A stretch of 23,126 bases of DNA from Bacteroidales bacterium. GTDB taxonomy: Bacteria; Bacteroidota; Bacteroidia; Bacteroidales; UBA10428. The notes under the pieces were generated by a model. That model was not told where the DNA came from and did not search any database. It worked only from the letters and a program-made list of their open reading frames with translations. The translations under genes were made by a program, and so were the position numbers. Where the stretch lies: assembly GCA_016938095.1 (NCBI GenBank), contig JAFGVG010000315.1:1-23126 (forward strand), in the 5' to 3' direction. This document shows, in pieces, positions 1-6,563 of this stretch; position 1 is the stretch's first letter; each line of letters starts with the position of its first letter.

Positions 1-153
1 TCAACGGAAACCACCTTTTATACGGTAGCGGTTTATTACGGTGCCGTAAATATCAGAAATACACGCTATACGGTTACCGGGGGGTTGATTGCCGATCTGG
101 CCGGCGTGATTGCTTCCATTTTCATTGCTTACCTTTTCTTTGGATCCGCTTGA
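1..153 (+). CDS. SpmB-like nucleoside-recognition (Gate) domain membrane protein, 3' end
   Basis: Partial gene: only the last 50 codons are present, read in frame from base 1 to a TGA at 151-153. The visible peptide begins STETTFYTVAVYYGAV, continues with NTRYT and ends in a hydrophobic stretch (ADLAGVIASIFIAYLFF). This is the conserved C-terminal signature of spore maturation protein B and its fusions with SpmA, which in non-sporulating Bacteroidota are annotated as nucleoside-recognition (Gate) domain proteins. They are polytopic inner-membrane proteins; their substrate is not established in this phylum. The stop codon is only 8 bases from the stop of the converging gene on the minus strand, and no terminator hairpin lies between them. 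The family call rests on a well-conserved tail and is fairly secure; the full length and any fusion partner cannot be seen. Confidence 0.8.
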   Translation, partial: STETTFYTVAVYYGAVNIRNTRYTVTGGLIADLAGVIASIFIAYLFFGSA

Positions 154-161
154 TGCACAGC

Positions 162-812
162 TTATTTTAGCTGGTAGTGGATTCCCAACGAAAGGTAATT
201 GTTAAAGTCACCCTTTGAGTGGCCGAATAGTTGTCCAAACCAACTGTAATAAGAGCCGGCTGAGTCGAGGTCGCGAATGGAGAATATGGAATAGGAATAA
301 CGAAAGCTCACGGCCAGTTTCCCGGTCATATTGACACGGAAACCCAGCAATGTTCCCAGGTCGAAATGATGATAAGCAGCTTTATCATCAGCAGTGAGAA
401 TACCATTGTCTTTTTCCCCGTTCAGGGCAAAAAGGTAACCCGGCACCAGGCCTATTTCAACAGCTCCTGCCTTTTTGATTTTAAGGGCGGCAAGCACCGG
501 GAGGTCGATATAATGCAAAGCCAGAAAATACCCGCCGGTATTGTCGTCCCCTGCAGGATTTCTGGCGCCTCTTGATGCGTATCTGATTTCCAGCCGGGCA
601 TCGAAAACAGGCATAAGTTCTGTTTCCACAAAAACCCCTCCCTGCCAACCCAGTTTGTCGAAACCGGCATAGGAATCGCCGTCGATTTGGGCAGCCGTAA
701 AACCACCTGTTATGCCGCCTTGAAATCGTTGTGCATCAGCAGAAATCGACAAAAAGGCCAGTAAAAAAACCAGTAAACCTATAGCCCGACTGGTATTACT
801 TTGGTGGTTCAT
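162..812 (-). CDS. Outer-membrane beta-barrel protein (PorT-like family)
   Basis: A 216-residue protein with a typical Sec signal peptide: Arg9, a hydrophobic core (IGLLVFLLAFLSISA) and an Ala-Asp-Ala-Gln cleavage site near residue 28. The mature part is rich in alternating polar/hydrophobic strands and Gly/Tyr/Phe. It starts with GGITGGFTAAQIDGD and contains GGVFVETEL and LSLGIHYQLK, a pattern seen in the PorT/outer membrane protein beta-barrel domain family of Bacteroidota (about 8 strands). It ends in an aromatic/hydrophobic strand, as barrel proteins do. No specific function can be assigned; small barrels of this class range from type IX secretion accessory proteins to uncharacterised porin-like proteins. 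Its start lies inside the end of the upstream sirtuin gene (17-base overlap), so the two are probably cotranscribed and translationally coupled. Confidence 0.75.
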   Translation of the reverse strand: MNHQSNTSRAIGLLVFLLAFLSISADAQRFQGGITGGFTAAQIDGDSYAGFDKLGWQGGVFVETELMPVFDARLEIRYASRGARNPAGDDNTGGYFLALHYIDLPVLAALKIKKAGAVEIGLVPGYLFALNGEKDNGILTADDKAAYHHFDLGTLLGFRVNMTGKLAVSFRYSYSIFSIRDLDSAGSYYSWFGQLFGHSKGDFNNYLSLGIHYQLK

Positions 813-1491
813 GAAGCAATTGTTTGAGTAATTTTTCTACGCCTGCGCCGGCTTTTTCACGAATAAAATGGATATGACGGTAAATGGGTACGGCAACGTC
901 ATTCGGGTCAATAAGATAAACAGGGGTGTTTTTGGGAACATAATCAATAATTCCGGTCGCCGGGTAAACCACCATGGATGTGCCAATAACCACAAAAATG
1001 TCAGCTGTGGAGGTAAGGGATGCGGCTTCTTCAATAGCGGGTACGGCTTCTCCAAACCAAACAATATCGGGTCTGAGCTGAAATCCTTTTTCACATTTGT
1101 CACCGGGCTTTATGGGCTCGTAACCGATATCATATACAAGTTCGGGATCGCCTGTACTGCGGGCCCTTGTGAGCACACCATGTAAATGCAGCACATTTTT
1201 ACTGCCGGCCTTTTCGTGGAGGTTATCTACATTTTGTGTGATAATCTGAACATCAAAGTATTTCTGAAGTTCAACAAGACCCCTGTGGCCGTTATTGGGT
1301 TGGGCATCCCTAAGCTGGGTCCTTCGTTCGTTATAAAATTGCAATACCAGTTCCATGTTTTGGGTCCAGCCAGCGTAACTGGCCACCTCCATAACATCAT
1401 AGTTTTCCCAAAGGCCTCCGGATTCCCTGAAGGTTTTAAGTCCGCTTTCTGCGCTTATGCCAGAACCGGTAAGCACTACAAGCTTTTTCAT
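796..1491 (-). CDS. cobB: NAD-dependent protein deacylase, sirtuin (SIR2) family, class III-like
   Basis: A 231-residue single-domain sirtuin that removes acyl groups from lysine using NAD+, in the cytoplasm. Visible motifs are the NAD-binding GSGISAESGLKTFR (residues 9-22), TQNVDNLHEKAG (85-96), the catalytic His104 in LHLHG, IVWFGE (143-148) and GTSMVVYPA. FYNERR places Tyr53 and Arg56 where E. coli CobB has Tyr92 and Arg95, the pair that recognises succinyl/malonyl-lysine, so desuccinylase activity is likely as well as or instead of deacetylase activity. The zinc-ribbon region (about 106-140) has one Cys (Cys133) instead of four, so zinc cannot bind in the usual way; this resembles other Bacteroidota homologues as I recall them. 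The ATG at 1491 lies 20 bases downstream of a TATATTTG promoter element. The next gene, a beta-barrel protein, overlaps by 17 bases. Confidence 0.93.
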   Translation of the reverse strand: MKKLVVLTGSGISAESGLKTFRESGGLWENYDVMEVASYAGWTQNMELVLQFYNERRTQLRDAQPNNGHRGLVELQKYFDVQIITQNVDNLHEKAGSKNVLHLHGVLTRARSTGDPELVYDIGYEPIKPGDKCEKGFQLRPDIVWFGEAVPAIEEAASLTSTADIFVVIGTSMVVYPATGIIDYVPKNTPVYLIDPNDVAVPIYRHIHFIREKAGAGVEKLLKQLLHEPPK

Positions 1492-1511
1492 TCAGAAATG
1501 TATAGGTTAAA

Positions 1512-1519
1512 CAAATATA
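1512..1519 (-). promoter_or_regulatory. Candidate Bacteroidota -7 promoter element for the sirtuin gene
   Basis: The minus strand reads TATATTTG, an exact match to the TAnnTTTG consensus, 20 bases upstream of the sirtuin ATG. I see no TTG at the expected -33 distance, so this is a half-supported promoter. The plus strand has a weaker TATCTTTA at 1535-1542 that could serve the divergent tyrosine kinase gene. Confidence 0.5.
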
Positions 1520-1570
1520 GGATTTTTATTTTACTATCTTTACGCGTTTCATATTCAGCAATTAACAGAA

Positions 1571-4003
1571 ATGGATCCATATCCTGAAATCTACCGTGAA
1601 GAAGAAAGTATTGACATTAAAAAATACCTATACCGTATTTTATTCAACTGGTGGTGGTTTGCCCTGTCGATATTTGTAGCGCTTACTGTTGCCTACCTGG
1701 TTAACCGTTATTCCGAAGATATATACAGGGCAAGCTGTACTGTTATCATTGCCAATGAGAATACACCCCGGGGCGATATTGAAAGCGTCATTGAAGAAAT
1801 GACCAATATACGCAACCGGAGGACCAAAGCTGTTGTGCAGAATGAGATTACGGTGTTGAAGTCGTATAAAATGGCCAATATTGCACTCGAGAAGCTGGAT
1901 TTCGGCATTTCATACACAGCAGTGGGTCGCCGGGGGATTGCCGAATCGAAATTGTATAACAGTTCTCCTTTTATTGTCGAGAAAGACACCTCAAAGCCCA
2001 ATCAGATCAATTACCCTGTATATATTACCATATTATCGCCCACCAAATTCCGCCTTACCATTGATGACAGCTATGGCATTTCGCAGGAGCTCTATTTTGG
2101 ACAGGCTTTTGAGAACGAACATTTTAATTTCCGCATTTTCCCGCGGACGCCCGAAAGCTTGAAATCGCTCGATCACTTTCCGTTGCGGTATTATTTTATC
2201 ATGCACGACATGAACGGGTTGGTAAATCGTTATCGGGCCGGCCTGAATGTTGAAGTAAATGACGAGAAGGGATCGATCCTTACCCTTTCCATGACAGGTG
2301 CCAATAAAGAGCAGATTTGTGATTACCTGAATACGCTGTCATTGGTTTATATCCAGTCGAACCTCGATGAAAAGAATGCTACTTCGCTTAACACCATCCG
2401 GTTTATTGACCAGCAGCTCAGAGAAACCATCGATTCGTTGCAGACTGCGGGTGTGCGGTTACAGAATTTCCGTGCAGCTAACAGGATCATCAATATCAGT
2501 CAGGAAGGGAACGCCTTGTTTCAGCAGATGGAACTTCACAACACGCGTAAGGCAGAGATTGCCATTGAGGGAAGCTATTTTAACTATATTAAAAACTATA
2601 TTTCGGCGAAAAAGGACAATATTGAGATTATTGCTCCTTCGGTGATGGGTATTCAGGATGCTTTGCTTAATTCGCTGGTGGCACAGGCCAATGACCTGAA
2701 CACACAGCGCCGGAACTTACAATTCAGCACCAACGAGAGCAATCCTAAACTGAATATGGTGAACATGCAGCTCGAAAACCTGCGCAGGGATATCCTGGAG
2801 AATGTTAACAACCTTATTGAGACCAATAATATTGGCATGGCAGGTGTTGAAAAGCAGATAGCTGAACTGGAGAAGGAAATCAGGAAGTTGCCTTCCACTG
2901 AAAGACAGCTGATCAATATCCAGCGTGAGTTCAATATTAACGATCAGATATATACATTCCTGCTGGAAAAGCGTGCTGAAGCCGGTATAACAAAAGCTTC
3001 GAATACTTCGGATCACAGGTTGCTTGATACGGCCAGGTCTGAAAACGCCGTGATGATTAAGCCAAAGACTTCGATGAATTATATGATGGCGCTTGTATTG
3101 GGTGGACTATTACCCCTCATGCTGCTTGTTTTAATTGAATACTTCAACAATAAAATAGTAGACAAAAAAGACATCGAACAGCAAACCACGGTGCCCATTC
3201 TGGGATCAGTAGGACATAATGACAAATCATATGATCTTCCGGTGTTTGAAAATCCCAAATCGGCATTGGCCGAATCGTTCCGGTCGCTGCGTTCGAATTT
3301 GCAATACCTGCTTAAGAACGAAAACCACAAAATCATTTCCATTTCTTCCACCATCAGCGGTGAGGGCAAAACATTCTGTTCGGTTAACCTGGCAGCCATA
3401 CTGGCCATGGCCGGACGTAAGACACTGCTGATCAACCTCGACCTGCGAAAACCGAAAATACACCGGATATTCCGTCTTAACAACGATCAGGGAATCAGTT
3501 CATTTTTGGCAGGAATGCAGGATAAGCCCACCATTCATACTACCAATATTGAGCATCTTTTTGTGGCCGTTTCGGGGCCTATTCCACCCAATCCGGCCGA
3601 GCTGATCGAATCGTCACGAATGGCTGCATTTATTGAGGCCATGAAAAAGGAATACGACTTTATTATAGTGGACACGCCTCCGATAGCCATTGTAACGGAT
3701 GCTTTGTTACTGAAAGAAATGGTGGATATGCACATTTTTGTCATCCGCCACGGTTATTCGAGCAAGCAGGTATTGCAGCTTGTTGAGGATTTATATACCA
3801 AAAGGGGGTTGAAAAACATGACCCTGTTGGTTAACGATGTGCAGACCAAGGGATATTACGGATACTCCTATCGTTATGGTTATGGTTACGGCTACGGCTA
3901 TGGTTACGGCTATGGCTATGAGCACGGGTATTACGACGAAGAAATTCCTCAGGTACACAAGTTGGGGAAAAAGCTACGAAGTTTCTGGAAAAACAAAAAG
4001 TAA
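1571..4003 (+). CDS. Polysaccharide biosynthesis tyrosine autokinase (Wzc-like, Wzz + BY-kinase)
   Basis: An 810-residue inner-membrane chain-length regulator fused to a cytoplasmic tyrosine kinase. The N-terminal Wzz domain begins after KKYLYRILFNWWW, with TM1 near residues 24-46. A long periplasmic helical region (about 260-470, coiled-coil-like) and a GNVR-type segment (STERQLINIQREFN) precede TM2 near 505-525. The kinase part has the ESFRSLR oligomerisation motif (EX2RX2R), Walker A SGEGKT (596-601, Lys600), Walker A' with Asp624 (NLDLRKPK) and Walker B IIVDTPP (Asp701). The tail has 14 tyrosines between residues 762 and 788, mostly Gly-Tyr repeats; in Wzc this cluster is autophosphorylated and its phosphorylation cycle controls polymer export. 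The usual neighbour, an OPX lipoprotein, is not adjacent but about 11 kb away (15276-16073). The gene ends 5 bases from a converging gene. Confidence 0.95.
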   Translation: MDPYPEIYREEESIDIKKYLYRILFNWWWFALSIFVALTVAYLVNRYSEDIYRASCTVIIANENTPRGDIESVIEEMTNIRNRRTKAVVQNEITVLKSYKMANIALEKLDFGISYTAVGRRGIAESKLYNSSPFIVEKDTSKPNQINYPVYITILSPTKFRLTIDDSYGISQELYFGQAFENEHFNFRIFPRTPESLKSLDHFPLRYYFIMHDMNGLVNRYRAGLNVEVNDEKGSILTLSMTGANKEQICDYLNTLSLVYIQSNLDEKNATSLNTIRFIDQQLRETIDSLQTAGVRLQNFRAANRIINISQEGNALFQQMELHNTRKAEIAIEGSYFNYIKNYISAKKDNIEIIAPSVMGIQDALLNSLVAQANDLNTQRRNLQFSTNESNPKLNMVNMQLENLRRDILENVNNLIETNNIGMAGVEKQIAELEKEIRKLPSTERQLINIQREFNINDQIYTFLLEKRAEAGITKASNTSDHRLLDTARSENAVMIKPKTSMNYMMALVLGGLLPLMLLVLIEYFNNKIVDKKDIEQQTTVPILGSVGHNDKSYDLPVFENPKSALAESFRSLRSNLQYLLKNENHKIISISSTISGEGKTFCSVNLAAILAMAGRKTLLINLDLRKPKIHRIFRLNNDQGISSFLAGMQDKPTIHTTNIEHLFVAVSGPIPPNPAELIESSRMAAFIEAMKKEYDFIIVDTPPIAIVTDALLLKEMVDMHIFVIRHGYSSKQVLQLVEDLYTKRGLKNMTLLVNDVQTKGYYGYSYRYGYGYGYGYGYGYGYEHGYYDEEIPQVHKLGKKLRSFWKNKK
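3881..3916 (+). repeat. 18-bp tandem duplication inside the Gly-Tyr tail of the tyrosine kinase
   Basis: Two adjacent 18-base units (3881-3898 and 3899-3916) differ at a single base, C at 3895 against T at 3913, a synonymous change. Each encodes three Tyr-Gly pairs. The wider Gly/Tyr tract (3854-3934) mixes TAT/TAC and GGT/GGC codons. It is a coding repeat that can vary in length in steps of six bases without a frameshift. Confidence 0.85.
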
Positions 4004-4008
4004 CAGCA

Positions 4009-4860
4009 TTAACCTCCCATTGATGCAAAGGAGCCCGATTTGGTTAATTGTTGCGGGGTCAGGCAAAGTACGGGTATTTCAGCCTTGTTGAGTACCTGAT
4101 GGGCTGTATTGCCAATGATCAGACTTAGTCCTGAAGTGGTTTCCGTAGTGATGGAAATCATATCGGCCTTGACGGTATTGGCGTAATTGATGAGCATTTC
4201 AGGCACATTGTCTCCAAAAACCTCATTTGATTCGCAGTGCGTTTTTCCTTCGATATAACCGGCCACCTGGCTTGAATAAGATCTGATTTTTTTGACATCC
4301 TGCTTGCTACGCGAAGTGTGAATACCAACCACGTGGATTTCAGCACTAAACAGTCTGGCCAAATCGGTGGTGAAAGGAACTTTTTGTCGGGAACCGGCTG
4401 ATAAGTCAATGGGCATGACAATCCTGGCAATTTCTTTGGGGCAGTAATTCTTTCTGAGGGTAATCACTGGTCTGTCGGTAGTCGAAATGATACGGAATGC
4501 ATTACTTCCGATGAAAAATTCCTGAAACCCTGAAGCCCCGTGTGTTGAAGCAGTAATAACCGAAAATGGCAGCTCATGGGCCAGGTTAACAACCTCCTGG
4601 TATACCCTGCCCCTGACAATCCGGGAATGCAGTTTCGACTGGTTTCCAAGTTCCGGCTGGTATTCTTTGATAATATTGACAAGGCTTTCTTCAGCATGAG
4701 CTTGTTCATGGTCTGCCACCTGTTTATCGGTTTCAGCAGATTTTTGCAGCACATACACCAGGTGAATGTCGACGGTTGCTTTTTGGGAGAAAAGGATCGC
4801 CATTTTAAGGCCGGTGATCGATTCAGGAGAGAAATCGACGGGTACGATGAAGTTTTTCAT
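4009..4860 (-). CDS. Universal stress protein, two tandem UspA domains
   Basis: A 283-residue cytoplasmic protein made of two Usp folds in tandem (about 1-145 and 146-283). The first opens MKNFIVPVDFSPESITGLKMA and ends with STHGASGFQEFFIGSNAFRI followed by DRPVITLR; the second opens IARIVMPIDLSAGSRQ and ends with TTSGLSLIIGNTAHQVLN followed by IPVLCL. These are the start strand and nucleotide-loop regions of the family. The ATP-binding motif G-2X-G-9X-G(S/T) is only partly kept: the first domain has Ser in place of the first Gly but retains Gly-Ser, and the second domain is more degenerate. Nucleotide binding, if any, is therefore more likely in domain 1. The gene stands alone, converging on the tyrosine kinase with a 5-base gap and diverging from the SiaC-family gene across 350 bases. 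Confidence 0.92.
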   Translation of the reverse strand: MKNFIVPVDFSPESITGLKMAILFSQKATVDIHLVYVLQKSAETDKQVADHEQAHAEESLVNIIKEYQPELGNQSKLHSRIVRGRVYQEVVNLAHELPFSVITASTHGASGFQEFFIGSNAFRIISTTDRPVITLRKNYCPKEIARIVMPIDLSAGSRQKVPFTTDLARLFSAEIHVVGIHTSRSKQDVKKIRSYSSQVAGYIEGKTHCESNEVFGDNVPEMLINYANTVKADMISITTETTSGLSLIIGNTAHQVLNKAEIPVLCLTPQQLTKSGSFASMGG

Positions 4861-5210
4861 AGAACAGGTGTTAATCGGGTTAATTTAAGCTAAATATAAT
4901 AATTTTCAAAATTCTGTCCTATAAGATCATACGAAAAACCAAGTGAACAGTTGCAATTATCCCGGAGAACGATTTGATGAAGGGAAAAGCAGATATTGTT
5001 TGAAGGGGCAGGCATTTGGTTTTCAATGGAAATATTAATATCTTGGGGAATTGATTTTATATTACCACCGGAAGGTTTTCCATTCAGCGGGTGCAGTGTG
5101 GAAAAAAAACTTGTTTTTTATGCTTACAGCATCCGAATTTCAGTTATTTTTCCCTGGTTATTTTAAAATGAAAAATTTACGGATTTTCTGATCTAATTTC
5201 ATCCCGCCTT
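4861..5210. other. 350-base divergent intergenic region
   Basis: This AT-rich stretch separates the divergent stress-protein and SiaC-family genes. I see no ORF of note and no RNA gene. The best promoter candidate for the minus-strand gene is TATATTTA (4891-4898), one base off the TAnnTTTG consensus and 31 bases upstream of the ATG. For the plus-strand gene the best is TAATTTCA near 5194, two bases off. An A-run/T-run hairpin (arms 5104-5110 and 5113-5119, two-base loop) is too small to interpret. Confidence 0.4.
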
Positions 5211-5588
5211 ATGGAAGATTTATTCATACAAGGTACAGAGACGCTACCCACAGTTTCTTTTAAAAGCATTGGCGAATTGAAGTTAAGTGGGAGGGCACTG
5301 CCTGAAGATGCAGCCAAGTTTTTTGCCCCGCTACTGGCATGGATTCGGGATAACACGGCAGAAGAGATTGACATGGAGATCAACCTGGATTATTTCAACA
5401 CAAGTGTTTCAAAGCAATTACTTGACATGTTTAAAACCCTGGAAAACAAAACAACTGTTAAAATTGTTAAGGTAAAATGGATGTATGAAGAGGGTGATGA
5501 TGAAATGCTCGAATCGGGGGAAATTTATCAGGAACTGCTGCCCAGATTTCGTTTCACCTTTCAGAAATATGCCGAGCTGACCAATTGA
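5211..5588 (+). CDS. SiaC-family regulatory phosphoprotein (DUF1987)
   Basis: A 125-residue cytoplasmic protein with a STAS-like fold. Recognisable family features are LPTVSFK near the start, SGRALPEDAAKFFAPLLAWI (26-45), the strand EIDMEINLDYFNTSVSKQLLDMF (52-74) and MYEEGDDEMLESGEIY. In Pseudomonas SiaC the threonine in the equivalent Asn-Thr-Ser is phosphorylated by the kinase SiaB and dephosphorylated by the phosphatase SiaA, and the unphosphorylated form activates the diguanylate cyclase SiaD. The matching residue here is Thr64 (possibly Ser65). No kinase, phosphatase or cyclase gene lies next to it, so its partners must be encoded elsewhere and the cyclic-di-GMP link is not implied. Family assignment is confident; the biological output is unknown. 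Confidence 0.88.
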   Translation: MEDLFIQGTETLPTVSFKSIGELKLSGRALPEDAAKFFAPLLAWIRDNTAEEIDMEINLDYFNTSVSKQLLDMFKTLENKTTVKIVKVKWMYEEGDDEMLESGEIYQELLPRFRFTFQKYAELTN

Positions 5589-5640
5589 TAGGTTGTTTAT
5601 GGAATGACTGACATAATGACACTACAGTCGAACATATTAA

Positions 5641-5656
5641 CATATATAAATATATG
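5641..5656. repeat. AT-rich near-palindrome upstream of the thioredoxin gene
   Basis: Seven-base arms CATATAT (5641-5647) and ATATATG (5650-5656) flank two A residues, 42 bases before the thioredoxin ATG. It could be a regulator site, but AT-rich palindromes of this size also arise by chance. I found no TAnnTTTG element in the 110-base gap. Confidence 0.3.
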
Positions 5657-5698
5657 GCTTGATTTTTGATGGGATGAGTTAAACCAAAAAGTTGTAAG

Positions 5699-6058
5699 AT
5701 GACACTTGAACATTTAACAAAGGATACCTTTAAAGAAAAGGTTTTTAATTATGAAGTCAATAAAGAGTGGAAATATGCAGGAACAAAGCCGGCAATAATT
5801 GACTTTTATGCCGACTGGTGCGCACCTTGCAAAATGGTTGCCCCTGTGCTGGAGGAGTTAAAGGCAGAGTACCAGGATAAGCTCGAGATTTATAAGATAA
5901 ACACCGAGGAAGAGCAGGAACTTTCAGCCATGTTTGGCATACAAAGCATTCCCAGTTTACTTTTTATTCCGGTCGAGGGACAACCTCAGATGGCTATGGG
6001 TGCTTTGCCCAAGGAGACCTTTAAGCAGGCCATCGGTGAGGTGCTAAACGTCAGGTAA
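5699..6058 (+). CDS. Thioredoxin-family protein
   Basis: A 119-residue cytoplasmic thioredoxin with no signal peptide. The active site is Trp40-Cys41-Ala-Pro-Cys44-Lys45 after the strand PAIIDFYAD, and the cis-proline is Pro85 in SIPSLLF. Ala in place of the usual Gly in the CxxC loop (WCAPC) is common in bacterial thioredoxin-like proteins. Length and motif order match canonical thioredoxins, with about 20 extra N-terminal residues containing a charged EVNKEWKY segment. Its TAA stop shares one base with the ATG of the next gene (TAATG), so the two are translationally coupled. The partner small membrane protein carries a Cys-x4-Cys element, so it may be a redox partner or client; that is inference. 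Confidence 0.93.
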   Translation: MTLEHLTKDTFKEKVFNYEVNKEWKYAGTKPAIIDFYADWCAPCKMVAPVLEELKAEYQDKLEIYKINTEEEQELSAMFGIQSIPSLLFIPVEGQPQMAMGALPKETFKQAIGEVLNVR

Positions 6059-6267
6059 TGCGATCTTTATTCCTGAAGTACTGGTATGTTATAATGCTTT
6101 CATTAGCCGGATTAGCAGGAGGGTTTCTGTACTGGAAGTATATTGGCTGTCAATCAGGGTCATGCCCGATCACTTCGCACTGGCATAGTAGCACCGTAAT
6201 AGGTGGAATCATAGGCTACCTTTCCGGCAGTATTGTATTTGATCTGGTGCATAAAAAACCAACATAG
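6058..6267 (+). CDS. Small membrane protein, DUF6132-like
   Basis: A 69-residue protein with two predicted membrane helices (about 9-29 and 46-63) flanking a loop with IGCQSGSCPITSHWHSS. That GCxSGxCPITS loop between two helices is the hallmark of the DUF6132 family as I remember it. Function is unknown. The two cysteines (Cys31 and Cys36) are spaced to form a disulfide or bind a ligand. The ATG overlaps the thioredoxin stop codon by one base (TAATG), so production is tied to the thioredoxin upstream, which suggests a thiol-related role at the membrane. The family call is from memory of the motif; the membrane topology is clear from the sequence. Confidence 0.75.
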   Translation: MRSLFLKYWYVIMLSLAGLAGGFLYWKYIGCQSGSCPITSHWHSSTVIGGIIGYLSGSIVFDLVHKKPT

Positions 6268-6332
6268 AATAATTAATATTATTTCTTTCCTTTAGAATAT
6301 CAATGGGTTAAAGGTGAGCGGCCGGAAACCTA

Positions 6333-6364
6333 TTGATATTCTCATTTATTTATTGTTAAATTTG
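6333..6364 (+). promoter_or_regulatory. Bacteroidota-type promoter (TTG-N21-TAAATTTG) upstream of the carboxylase genes
   Basis: TTG at 6333-6335, a 21-base spacer and TAAATTTG at 6357-6364 give a full match to the -33/-7 consensus of Bacteroidota primary sigma factors. Transcription would start near 6371, leaving a leader of about 190 bases before the carboxyltransferase ATG at 6564. Spacing is identical to the promoter at 23034-23065. Confidence 0.65.
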
Positions 6365-6394
6365 CTGCGCTTATTCAAATGAACGTTCTTTAAC

Positions 6395-6437
6395 ATCCGT
6401 TGCTTTCATCCTGTAGGGTTATGTTTCTGCAACGGAT
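6395..6437 (+). repeat. 9-bp perfect inverted repeat in the carboxylase leader
   Basis: ATCCGTTGC (6395-6403) and its exact complement GCAACGGAT (6429-6437) enclose a 25-base loop, about 30 bases downstream of the -7 box. A competing 7-base pairing exists between CTTTCAT (6403-6409) and ATGAAAG (6441-6447), sharing part of the first arm. In DNA it could be a repressor site just downstream of the promoter; in RNA the two alternative stems could be a switch. No U-tract follows, so it is not a standard terminator. Confidence 0.55.
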
Positions 6438-6450
6438 AAAATGAAAGGAT

Positions 6451-6546
6451 ATGAAATTGAATTTATTACCATTTGCAGCATTTCTGTCCGTTGAAATACT
6501 CGTCATTCCTTTCAGCTCTTATTACCATACCCAATTCTCAGAATAA
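6451..6546 (+). CDS. Possible 31-residue leader peptide upstream of the carboxyltransferase
   Basis: An ATG after AAAGGAT opens 31 codons ending in TAA at 6544-6546, 17 bases before the carboxyltransferase start. The peptide starts MKLNLLPFAAFLSVEILVIPFSS and is hydrophobic with one N-terminal Lys, like a small membrane or leader peptide. It lies in the mature leader of the promoter at 6333-6364, immediately after the inverted repeat. A second overlapping ATG at 6441 opens only 17 codons. Short ORFs of this size occur by chance, and nothing else supports translation, so this is a low-confidence call. Confidence 0.25.
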   Translation: MKLNLLPFAAFLSVEILVIPFSSYYHTQFSE

Positions 6547-6563
6547 ATCTTAATGCATTTCCC

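Noticed and set aside
1186..1587. 133-codon plus-strand reading frame
   Set aside because: It is mostly antisense to the sirtuin and runs into the kinase start in another frame; low-complexity, Phe-rich peptide typical of antisense frames.
3079..3483. 134-codon minus-strand reading frame
   Set aside because: Antisense to the kinase domain, with no motif or start context.
3854..3934. Non-coding microsatellite or CRISPR-like repeat
   Set aside because: It lies in frame in a well-supported kinase gene, encodes the expected Tyr cluster, and has no spacers.
6365..6563. Cobalamin or other known riboswitch in the carboxylase leader
   Set aside because: No B12-box or other familiar aptamer core is visible and the leader is too short for a cobalamin element; only the simple inverted repeat is supported.
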